Assembly: GCF_000003815.2 (NCBI RefSeq)
Contig: NC_049996.1
Coordinates: forward strand, 940,860 to 1,004,859
DNA: 64,000 bases
Source of the DNA: Branchiostoma floridae
Lineage: Eukaryota > Chordata > Leptocardii > Amphioxiformes > Branchiostomatidae
Direction: 5' to 3'
Part shown: piece after piece, positions 40,001-46,582 of the stretch
Layout of the letters: every line of letters begins with the position of its first letter
Position numbering within the stretch: position 1 is the stretch's first letter
Program-made: the position numbers and the translations under genes
The notes under the pieces: model-generated
Database searches by the model: none
Told to the model about the DNA's origin: nothing
What the model saw: the letters and a program-made list of their open reading frames with translations, nothing else

Positions 40001-42312
40001 GTCATGATAGGCTGAAACTATGTGCTTCTTGCAAACTGTGAGAAACAAATTTTCAATCAATTTTCTAAAATTGATTGAAAATTTGTTTTTCCCAGATAGG
40101 AAAGGCCCCCCACACGTATAATGGTACAGTCGGCCCCTTGTCCCCAGCCCCTCGTACCCGGCCTATCGTGCCCGAATTGCTGGCACCGGGAGCGCTCCTT
40201 ACCCAAATGCTTATGCCTACTAATGCTGCTCAAAGAATATAACTACAGGTTTACAGGTTCAGACCTTACCGGAGCATGTTGGCACGTCACAATAATCCCA
40301 TGGCCGTTCCGAATCCGTGGTGATGCACCAAACTCCGGAAGGGTCTCCATCCGGATTCCGGCAGTAGTTCTGCTCCAGTCCGGATGCCGGATAATTAGCG
40401 GGTGTGACGCCGTGTTCGTGCGGTGTCTGACTGTCCCAGTGTTGACACGTCTTGCCTGTTCTCGTCACAGAGATTGTTCCTCGGTAAGATGCTCCATTCC
40501 CTATCTGGCAGTCTAAGGGCAGATACAAGAGGTTAGAAATATTACTTTCCTTTGTTTACTAGACCATTAGGCTTATTGTGAGCCACTTTAATGCTATGGG
40601 TTACATTAATTACACTATGATGGCAGATGTCCTCTTCCCTTAGTCTTGAAAGGTTTTAAGTTATACACTGACTTACTTTATGCATGGCATCTTCTGGAGA
40701 CCTCAAAACTAATGCTCGAATGCAAAAAAAGGAAAATGCAAGAAAAAACGCTGCTAAATCAGAGGACTAAACATGTAGTCCATACTTTCGAATACTTGGT
40801 CTATGTCATGTTTACCTCTAGTAAGACTATGTAATCGTCGGTATTTCAAATATGTTTTGTTGTCATTCTTGTTTATATAAGGGGAACATGGGCGCCGTGG
40901 CTCCATGCCCTGACCATGTGCCCCCATATCCCGGAGAGCAGAGCGTAAAATTTTGATTGACCAAGGTTGCCCTTGGGTAACCTGTGACCACTGTTCTAAC
41001 TATTCTGAAATGAATGCCATGCCATCCATTGAATTAAGTCAGTGTGGCCTTAGGGAAGGCATCACGAGAGGCTTGTTACACAAGGATTAAGTCTAAGAAA
41101 TGACAAGCAAAGGAGCTAAAATGTAAAGGCAATATTTAATTTGTCTCATCGGGCTCTTGTAACAATGCAGGAAGGCAAATTGACATTGATTCTTCCCGAT
41201 GAGATACAAACTACACAACGTTATCATTTTCCCAGCTCCTAAATCTCATTAACTCCAAAGGGTCAGAAGCTTACCGCTGACGGTTCAATTTTGATGAAAC
41301 GCAAAGACTGTGCAGGGGGATGAAAAATCTATATGTTTTATCGAATTTGATTCAAGAAATAATGTTTTGTTGTATTTACTGGTCAATATTGTTGACTGGT
41401 TCGGGTATGTCAGATACAAAGTCGGGTATGCCGGTGGTTGACTTGGTTCTAACGGTGAATGGGTTGGATCTGCTGGTGGTTGGGTCGGGTCTGCTGGTGG
41501 TTGGGTCGGGTCTGCTGGGGGTTGGGTCAGGTCTGCTGGTGGTTTGGTCGGGTCTGCCGGTGGTTTGGTCGGGTCTGCTGGTGGTTTGGTCGGGTCTGCT
41601 GGTGGTTTGGTCGGGTCTGCTGGTGGTTGAGTTGGGTCTGCTGGAGGGTGGGTCGGGTCTGCCGGTGGTTGGGTCGGGTCTGCCGGTGGTTGAGTTGGGT
41701 CTGCTGGAGGTTGGTTCGGGTCTGCCGGTGGTTGGGTCGGGTCTGCCGGTGGTTGGGTCGGTTCTGCCGGTGGTTGGGTCGGGTCTGCTGGTGGTTGGGT
41801 CGGGTCTGCCGGTAGTTGGGTCGGGTCTGCTGGTGGTTGGGTCGGGTCTGCCGGTGGTTGGGTCGGGTCTGCCGGTGGTTGGGTCGGGTCTGCTGGTGGT
41901 TTGGTCGGGTCTGCCGGTGGTTGGGTCGGATCTGCTGGTGGTTGGGTCGGGTCTGCCGGTGCTTGGGTCGGGTCTGCTGGTGCTTGGGTCGGGTCCCCCG
42001 GTGACAGAGTTGGGTTTGTAGGTAGGTTGGTCTGGTATTCCGATGGCTTGGTTGGATGTGCCGGTGGCTCTGTCGGGTCTGCCAACAACAAAAGACACAT
42101 TTTCTGTCGAGATTCGTCTTTCATGTTTTCAACTTCTCCGTTAAAATGGATGAGTAAAAGTATTCGAAACACATCATGTAGATACTGCCTTAAAAACACC
42201 ATCTTTTTGTACCTGTAGGTGTAAGGGATGGGTCCGCTTTCACCACATAGACGGCTATAACGGTTGCCACCAGACTGATGGCCCATTGTCCAAAGCGACG
42301 TTTGGTGTCCAT
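24970..42312 (-). CDS. Mosaic kringle/LDLa/F5-8C/CUB membrane glycoprotein gene (16 exons)
   Basis: Sixteen minus-strand exons join in frame to 3519 nt, about 1172 residues. Order: signal peptide (1-26), Thr/Pro mucin repeat (34-266), kringle (267-347), four LDLa (348-508), F5/8C (509-647), kringle (648-728), three LDLa (729-844), CUB (845-966), second mucin-like repeat (967-1141), hydrophobic tail (1142-1172). Splice sites are GT/AG throughout. Every boundary is phase 1 except the one inside the CUB domain (phase 2), the classic signature of exon-shuffled extracellular proteins. The tail ends YYDMFA after about 20 hydrophobic residues, fitting a GPI signal or a single membrane span with almost no cytoplasmic part. 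Kringle, LDLa, F5/8C and CUB domains usually bind proteins, lipoproteins, carbohydrates or lipids; which applies here cannot be told. I do not recognise this architecture as a named protein. A missed exon, for instance in a gap, is possible. Confidence 0.82.
25395..25919 (-). CDS. Mosaic gene exon 15: second mucin-like repeat
   Basis: A 175-codon phase 1-1 exon with about ten copies of a 15-residue unit of the type PPGGLTTEGQPDITM (45 bp), after GTTSETVTDAQTTFEGHGD. Rich in Thr, Pro and Gly: likely an O-glycosylated stalk lifting the binding modules from the membrane. Acceptor GTTGCTGCAG, donor GACG|GTAAGA. Confidence 0.82.
26110..26218 (-). repeat. tRNA-derived SINE (intron 14)
   Basis: The minus strand has the A box TGGCGTAACTGGTAGCGTG and, about 30 nt later, the B box GGTCCCGAGTTTGAAACCC, a good RNA polymerase III promoter pair. 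No tRNA fold is complete. The SINE body continues toward 26105. Confidence 0.6.
26325..26440 (-). pseudogene. Dead LDLa exon (intron 14)
   Basis: The minus strand reads CLNGQCIATFLRCKK and, one frame on, NGDCPHFEDEADGVVCG followed by a usable GTAAAT donor. A one-nt shift in AAATCAACGG and an upstream stop kill it. It differs from the other LDLa copies, so it is an older or separate module. Confidence 0.6.
26625..27334. mobile_element. TTAA element, 5'-truncated, reversed (intron 14)
   Basis: It ends TCTGGATAGGG followed by TTAA (27335-27338). The inner landmarks GTTGCCATGGCAACAC and TTTATGAATATTTTAT match the family in reverse orientation; the other end stops at CATTAATTGAT, so it is truncated. 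Confidence 0.75.
27479..28191. repeat. TTAA element copy, near-duplicate of 26625-27334
   Basis: It repeats 26625-27334 with only a handful of differences, up to TTAA at 28192, and even the following 45 bp (CTTCTGACAACCTTTGCATG) match. The 100-N gap lies between the copies. Confidence 0.85.
28365..28489 (-). CDS. Mosaic gene exon 14: CUB domain, second part
   Basis: A phase 2-1 exon, acceptor ATTTCCAG: LTGEVSVDPVASTSNQMFVR, then FTSDD and GFQLNYAAIA. The last strand pattern (MFVRFTSD...GFQLNY) is the usual C-terminal half of a CUB domain. It is the only exon boundary in the gene that is not phase 1-1, as expected for a split inside a domain. Confidence 0.87.
29075..29315 (-). CDS. Mosaic gene exon 13: CUB domain, first part
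   Basis: It starts phase 1 after CTTAAG and ends phase 2 at AGAG|GTGATG. It reads CGGILTAPPGGTVTSPNYPD, then CEWTI, then the typical YDFLTIYDGG. One Cys pair (CGG and CEW) is present; the second CUB disulfide is missing. The Glu/Asp around LEDGYDFL resemble calcium-binding CUB domains. Confidence 0.88.
29692..30353. mobile_element. TTAA element, left part (intron 12)
   Basis: After TTAA (29688-29691) it begins CCCTATCCAGACTGGG with a G run and continues with the family's inner landmarks (CACCAAACTTGGTGAG-like sequence, GTCGCCATGGCAACGGG, repeated GACGTCAT). Its right end falls in the gap at 30354-30453. Confidence 0.75.
30598..30717 (-). CDS. Mosaic gene exon 12: LDLa 7
   Basis: A 40-codon phase 1-1 exon: AGGCQESERQCLDGSCIPAD, then YWCDEYYLDC, then GEDEADC. 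Very close to exon 11, as is the intron around it, indicating a recent tandem duplication. Donor GGGG|GTGAGC. Confidence 0.86.
31227..31346 (-). CDS. Mosaic gene exon 11: LDLa 6
   Basis: A 40-codon phase 1-1 exon: AGSCQESERQCLDGSCIPAD, then YWCDGQYTDC, then GEDEAEC. Complete Cys set and acidic cage. Donor TTGG|GTAATT. Confidence 0.86.
31655..31676 (-). pseudogene. Fragment of an LDLa exon start
   Basis: TTTCCTAGGCTGGGGGCTGCC matches the acceptor and first codons (AGGC) of the LDLa exons exactly, then similarity ends. A truncated module. Confidence 0.55.
31936..32043 (-). CDS. Mosaic gene exon 10: LDLa 5 (shortened)
   Basis: A phase 1-1 exon of 36 codons: AGGCVRRCLDGLCIPED, then NWCDGYIHC, then GDDESDCG. 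Cys 1 and 2 are only two residues apart (three codons shorter than sisters), and His replaces a calcium-binding Asp. Two donors are possible, GGGG|GTGCAC or, six nt later, GCAC|GTGAGC; both keep phase. Folding may be compromised. Confidence 0.7.
32163..32632 (-). pseudogene. Dead LDLa exon split by a transposon (intron 9)
   Basis: With the 343-bp insertion and one copy of its target repeat left out of the reading, the exon begins after an intact CCCAAG acceptor as AEDCSKSELQCWDGSCFAED, then YRCNV and a stop. The remaining part (YPQGEDE) keeps the acidic motif but not the last Cys. The module was broken by a stop and by the insertion. Confidence 0.75.
32260..32602. mobile_element. hAT-like MITE (343 bp) inside a dead LDLa exon
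   Basis: The 8-bp direct repeat CTTTGAGC flanks it (32252-32259 and 32603-32610). The ends are inverted: CGGGGCTCTAGCCAGC at the left, and the right end complements to CAGGGCTCTAGCCAGC. No coding capacity. Confidence 0.85.
33532..33774 (-). CDS. Mosaic gene exon 9: kringle domain 2
   Basis: The same 81-codon length and phase as exon 3, with all six Cys (DCLTGNG, RTCQHW, NYCRNPDGD, VWCFT, GYCDVP, PAC). Intron sequence beyond the donor is also shared with exon 3 (TTTACAGGTTCAGACCTTACC and TTATGCCTACTAATGC on the plus strand), so the duplication covered exon plus flank. Confidence 0.88.
34612..35028 (-). CDS. Mosaic gene exon 8: F5/8 type C (discoidin-like) domain
   Basis: One 139-codon phase 1-1 exon. 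Recognisable elements are KVLDGDVGTFWNP, WYIIFDL, LSAIRITNYGD, FEFQISASSD, WIHVIES and RFWRLLITAT to PWLVEVSFLG, the order of a galactose-binding-like F5/8C fold. The usual terminal disulfide Cys pair is missing; only HDC is present. Such domains bind sugars, phospholipids or proteins. Confidence 0.8.
35090..37150. repeat. 24-bp minisatellite, about 1.9 kb, with inverted ends
   Basis: Roughly 80 copies of ATGGTTTTGGTCAAGCAACTGG-type units fill intron 7. Higher-order structure is visible: the block from about 35133 to 35560 reappears at about 36384 to 36810, and another block at 35640-35730 repeats at 35860-35960. Left edge GCCAAAAAGTAGTGACTTTA and right edge (inverted) GCCAAAAAGTAGTTACTAAA are terminal inverted repeats, so the array seems to have grown inside a MITE. 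Open frames across it are artefacts of the 24-bp period. Confidence 0.9.
37300..37419 (-). pseudogene. Dead LDLa exon (intron 7)
   Basis: Close relative of exon 4: after an intact acceptor (TTTTTAAG) it reads CEVCYKDEIQCLNG, then a stop codon, then KDYGCDAYGDCPRGEDESDS. The final Cys is Ser and the donor is gone. The flanking intron is also duplicated (37440-37540 against 39200-39300), so exon and flank were copied together and then lost function. Confidence 0.8.
37554..37670 (-). CDS. Mosaic gene exon 7: LDLa 4
   Basis: A 39-codon phase 1-1 exon: AVGCQESAHQCFDGSCIIEF, then YWCDGSDDC, then GEDESDCP. Six Cys and the full acidic cage are present. The donor used is CCGT|GTAAGC, slightly shifted from its paralogs, which use GGG|GTGAGC. 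Confidence 0.83.
37896..38012 (-). CDS. Mosaic gene exon 6: LDLa 3
   Basis: A 39-codon phase 1-1 exon: AVGCQESERQCLDGWCISEH, then YWCNGYSSC, then GEDESDC. Six Cys are present, but CNG and SSC replace CDG and xDC, so two calcium ligands are missing. Confidence 0.85.
38131..38570. repeat. Long inverted repeat in intron 5
   Basis: Arms of about 170 nt (38131-38300 and 38404-38570) are inverted with few mismatches; shared landmarks are CTTTCCAACACTGAATTAA, GACCCTCTCTATC and GCAGGAGGGGGTCATAAG. The spacer is about 100 nt. A foldback transposon or a cruciform-forming palindrome between LDLa exons. Confidence 0.85.
38695..38814 (-). CDS. Mosaic gene exon 5: LDLa 2
   Basis: A 40-codon phase 1-1 exon: AGSCQESDRQCLNGWCIPEH, then YWCDGQYNDC, then GEDESDC. 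All six Cys and the acidic calcium cage (CDG, NDC, EDE) are intact. Acceptor CATCACAAG, donor GAAG|GTGAGC. Confidence 0.87.
39029..39157 (-). CDS. Mosaic gene exon 4: LDLa 1
   Basis: A 43-codon phase 1-1 exon: GHGEREVCYEDEFQCLNGSC, then IPDNYWCDGEVNC, then GEDESIC. Six Cys are present. The second calcium ligand position is Asn (EVNC) instead of Asp. Donor GGG|GTAAGT. Confidence 0.85.
39345..40204. mobile_element. Inverted-ended element with three internal repeats, intron 3
   Basis: GGGTAAGGAGCGCTCCCGG at the left end is inverted at the right end (CCGGGAGCGCTCCTTACCC). A 14-bp GGGCCGGGCACGAG tandem follows the left end. Inside are three diverged units of about 180 bp (each with GTTTTCTATC, TGTGATTCT and AAAGAG.CTACGGTCA). 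No transposase. Target duplication unclear (AAATGTCTT against AAATGCTTA). Confidence 0.65.
40270..40512 (-). CDS. Mosaic gene exon 3: kringle domain 1
   Basis: An 81-codon phase 1-1 exon containing a full kringle with six Cys: DCQIGNG, KTCQHW, NYCRNPDGD, VWCIT, DYCDVP, PTC. The acidic pair in NPDGD is where lysine-binding kringles hold their ligand, but the cationic side is unclear. About 77% identical to kringle 2 by eye. Confidence 0.88.
41380..42078 (-). CDS. Mosaic gene exon 2: Thr/Pro mucin-like repeat
   Basis: The acceptor TTGTTGGCAG leads into DPTEPPAHPT. About 26 copies of a seven-residue unit PTQPPAD (21 bp) follow, with K/H/N variants, then LYLTYPNQSTILT to the donor CCA|GTAAAT, phase 1. 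Such a stretch should be heavily O-glycosylated and extended, forming a stalk between the N-terminus and the first kringle. The 21-bp tandem DNA is prone to length change. Confidence 0.8.
42213..42312 (-). CDS. Mosaic gene exon 1: signal peptide
   Basis: ATG opens MDTKRRFGQW, followed by a hydrophobic core AISLVATVIAVYVV and a likely cleavage after VVKA, then DPSLTP. Donor CTACAG|GTACAA, phase 1. The sequence before the ATG (CTTCTCTACAATAG) could be a 5'-UTR acceptor, so the promoter may lie further up. Confidence 0.8.
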
Positions 42313-45300
42313 TTTGGGTTAGCTATTGTAGAGAAGAAAAACTCTTGAATAAGTCCATATGTTTATGAAGAGTCGAAATATTTCAAATATTTGTTGTTGT
42401 ATTTTTGGATTGATTGATTCGGATATTCATTATATATGGTGCTATTCTTCCTGGAGTCCAGGTGAATGATATTAGCAACCTTAAAGCGTCCACAGACATG
42501 CACGGACGTTATAGGGCCTTCACACTGAAACCGAATTAGTAGGAACCAAGCAGAACCAGCCGGAATGAAGTATTTGTAACATTCGTGCCACATTCGGGGC
42601 CATTCGGGTTGGAATTTCAAATGAACCTTATATCCCATTAACAAGAGAAGGAATGAGCCAAAACACCATTAGAATGAAAATTCTTTTCTATTCCTGGAAT
42701 TCTTAGTGCATTCTAGAAATGCCATATATAATTCGATATTCCTCCACTTCGAATGCACCTCGACAGTTTTGAACATGTCAAAAAAGTTCGGGTCAACCAA
42801 AAGAACGGGCACAAATAATTGAAATGCAGTGAGAATTTCTAGAATACACTACGAATTACCAGGAATTGCCAGGAGTAGAAAATAATTTTCATTCTGACGG
42901 CATTCCGGCTCATCCTTGCTCTCGTGTGAAAATACCTGATGAATGTCTATTGTCCTCGGTAAGTATATGTAATTGGCTATTAAGCATGTGAGAAGTCGCC
43001 AAAATGTATGTTAAAAACAGAATGAATTCGAAGAAAGAATGACAAGATGTTCCTTTCTATGTATGTTATAGAAATACCTAATGGATATCTATTGTCCTCG
43101 GGAAAAATATATGTAATATGCTATTATAGGCTAGCCTGTAAGGAGTCACCAAAATGTAATGTTAAAAACAGAATGAAGAAAGAATGACAGGATGTTCCCT
43201 TCAATGATTAAACCGTTAATAATTTTCAATTTTAGACTGTATTATGATACCGAGGAGAAACCTGGAACAGACGCCAGTTTTCCATATCGTGTGTCTTGCA
43301 TACGTACGGATTTATACTTCTCCGGATTTTAATTTTCTAGAGCCGTACTGATCGTGTTGTCGTACAGCCATATAATGTTCGTTCGTGCGAGTACATTACG
43401 ACAGGTGTCGGTAAAAAGAGATGCGCCACGACATACGTACTCGCCCTACCATCAATTGATTCCATTTTAATTGCCAATAAAAACGTTGAGTACGTTCAAT
43501 TAACTGCCAAGGAATTTTTATGCGATGGAGTAAAAACAATATATATCTTGCATTGCACGAGATGCGTGAGGATCTTATATAACTGCGCATGCGTCAGCAT
43601 TGAAAGCACGATTAAAATTCTAAAAAAAAACGAGAACCAATTTGCAAAATGTTCCATGTTTCTACTAGTCCAAAACAGCGACGCATATAATTGTCCTGGG
43701 GTAGTTAGTATTTCTATATCTGAGCGAGTTCCAATGCAAGGAAAATATGACCCAGTGCTACGCCAATACCTGAACAAAATGTGCATGTATTTCACTCTCT
43801 CACTATTTACGACTGGTGTCTGTAAAAAGTGATACGTCATACAACCATTCAATTTTGTTTTAAATGAAAAAATTAGTACGTTAAATTAACTGTCAAGGAA
43901 TTTTTATGCGATGGAGTAAAAACAATATATATCTTGTATTGCACGAGATGCGTGAGGATCTTATGTAATTGCGCAAGCGTCAGCATTGAAAGAATGAATA
44001 AAATTCGAAAACAAACAAGAACCAAATATTTGCAAAATGTTCCATGTTTCTCATAGTCCAACACGTGGACGCATATACTAGTAATTGTCCCGAGGTAGTA
44101 AGTAATTCTACATCTCAGCGAGTTCCGATACAAGGAGAATATAACCCTATACCATGCCTATGCGAGAGCACAATGCACATGCGTATAGTTTTGCTGTTAA
44201 ACTTGTGGAAACTGTTTAAAGCCTATGTTCTCGGTAAATGCATATATATTCAGGCTAGCCAGTAAGAAGTCACCTAAATGCAGGTTAAAGACATAATAAA
44301 GAAAGAATGACAAGATATTCCCTTCAATGGCAACACTGTTAGAATTTTCTAAATGTTAGATTTTTTCAAAAAAATTAATATGAAATTTTGAATCTATTTC
44401 AATTCCTTTGAATACTTTGGAAACATTTTGAAAGAGATCACACAAAAATCTCTTTATTTAAAATAATTTTCAAACAACTGCAGGATTCTTTCACTTTTAG
44501 GAGTATTTACAAAAAATGGTAAACTTTGCTAAATGGTAGAATTAGTTTATAACCCCATAAAAGTTAGTCACTTTTGTCTGCCTGGTATATTTTTTAGATT
44601 TCACTGATGGGCACTGATGGGTCCTTTGTGGTAGGCCATTGACATGACACCCAACCATACAAGGATGTGTGAATTGCTTTCTTTCTAGCCCACTGACCCA
44701 ATATTACAAAAAATGGTAGAAAATGGTAAATAATGGCAACATTCTGTTACCATTGTTTACAAACTGTTAAAAGTATTCTGTTCCACATTTTGAATATTTC
44801 AAAGGTTTTACAGACCGGGAAAAATATCTAGAAAGTTCAAATAGCATTCCAAATATTTCCAAAGTATAAAATCTCCTGGACATATAATTGAAAACAGTAG
44901 AAAAATGTTGTAAATGATGACAGTGACAACCCTCGCGGTGACTTAGAATAGACTCTAATACAGAGGAGAAGCACCATCTGAAACGAACGCCATTTTCCCA
45001 TGTCGTGCATCTTGTATACGTATGGAGTCATACTTCAAAAGATTTTTAAAGTTTCCAAGGACGAACTTATTCACAGCAGCACAGTATCGCGTTGTCATAC
45101 GGCCATATAATGTTCATTTGGTGCGAGTACATTTTACGACTGGTGTAAAAAGAGATGCGGCACGACGCAGTCGCTATCCGATCATGTGATTTCATTTTAA
45201 TTGCCGTGTAAGATATGTTTAGTCAACTGCCAAGGAATTTTTATGCGATGGAGTCAAAACAATATATCTTGCATTGCACGAGATGTGTGAAAATCCTATG

Positions 45301-45609
45301 TAATTGTCAGCATGGAAAAAAAACGAAAAACAATTTGTTTTCAACAGATGGTGGCATACAATTGTCTTCAGGTAGTTAGTACATGTGTTTCTACATCCCA
45401 GCAAGTTAAAGTACACAATGGGAATATGACCCAATGCCACGAAAATACGAGAGCTAAATGACATGCGTATAGCTCTGTGGTTAAACTTGTGGGAACTGTG
45501 GAAGGTAAGGACGATTCTGTCAATTCTACGCACCGAGTAGGTAAAAATCGGGACTTCCATCGGCGGTGTTTCTATCGAAAGTACAAAATAAACTGTTTCT
45601 ATGGGTTGC
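42313..45609. other. Repeat-derived intergenic region
   Basis: No gene recognised. It contains a foldback MITE (42520-42950) and three copies of a roughly 450-bp AT-rich unit at about 43250-43860, 43870-44250 and 44950-45500, each with CAAGGAATTTTTATGCGATG, TTGCATTGCACGAGATG or close variants. Upstream of 42312 must lie the mosaic gene's promoter; no TATA box stands out. Confidence 0.5.
42520..42950. mobile_element. Foldback MITE with 95-bp inner arms
   Basis: CCTTCACACTGAAACCG at the left faces CTCGTGTGAA at the right. Within, AGAAGGAATGAGCC...ATTCTAGAAAT (42640-42735) is inverted at 42835-42945. No coding capacity. Confidence 0.6.
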
Positions 45610-45613
45610 TTAA

Positions 45614-46578
45614 CCCTCAAACCACCGTACCTTTTTTGTGACGTAGATTACCGTATGGGGTCAAAACTGACCCCATAACGTTTTGTACAAATACAATTTT
45701 TTTTGGTGACTATTTTTTGTGATTTGTATATATGTATAGTTTCATTAATCTATGTTGGGCAGTTTGACATGATTAGGTGAGAATAATTCAAGCTCATTAT
45801 CATATTTTATGCTAAAGATAATGAGGACCACATTTTGCACTAACTATGTTCAGACCGGGTAGGGTTGTTTTTTATGCCCCCACCCACTTCAATGTCGCAT
45901 ATCCCCTGAATGCCTTATGCTAGGGCCACCAAACTTGGTATGTTTTCAGAAAATGTTGATAGCAAACATTTTAATTCAATAAAGTAAGTTCATCATTTTC
46001 TATGTTGCCATGGCAACGGAATTCTGACAGGAATATTTATTACGAAATTTTCTAATTTTGGGTTAAACATTCAAGTTTTAAGGTTTTATTGGCAAACCAC
46101 ACTTTTTCATGACATCTTATCAAATTCAACGTAAATTTCATGATTCAATATTTATGATTTATGCTAATTTGATGACGTCATCAGTAAAATTCAACTTGGC
46201 GGCCGATTTTAGCTAGATGACGTCATGACGTCGTCATATAACATGATAATGACACAAAAGTTGTTACCATAATTTTGGTTTACATGTACATCATTTTCAG
46301 AAAAGTTCGTGATCATACGATAAGTTGTTTAGCTGTGGGTCTCAAAAGTTTGTTTAAAACAATGCTGGGGTCAGTTTTGACCCCACAGGACCATGCATAG
46401 ACTTTCTAGGATAACTTAACTAACAATGAGCCAATCTTGGTAAAAACGTATGAGAAGTTATAAGACATATACACAAACAAACTCTCGGGAGGAAATTTGT
46501 TTTCGAACAGAAATGCGATAATGGCACATATTTATATACGCCTGGGGTCAATTTTGACCCCATACGGTGGTTTGAGGA
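45614..46578. mobile_element. TTAA element, second family (GACCCCATACGG ends)
   Basis: It is flanked by TTAA (45610-45613 and 46579-46582). The left end CCCTCAAACCACCGTA is inverted at the right end (TACGGTGGTTTGAGGA), with GGGGTCAAAACTGACCCC near both ends. At about 45845 a sequence like the 18415 family begins (TATGTTCAGACCGGG), so that family seems nested inside. Length 965 bp. Confidence 0.75.
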
Positions 46579-46582
46579 TTAA

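Noticed and set aside
41320-42218. Plus-strand frames rich in Trp, Gly, Cys and Val
   Set aside because: They are the complement of the 21-bp mucin repeat; the minus strand has signal peptide and splice sites, the plus strand has none.
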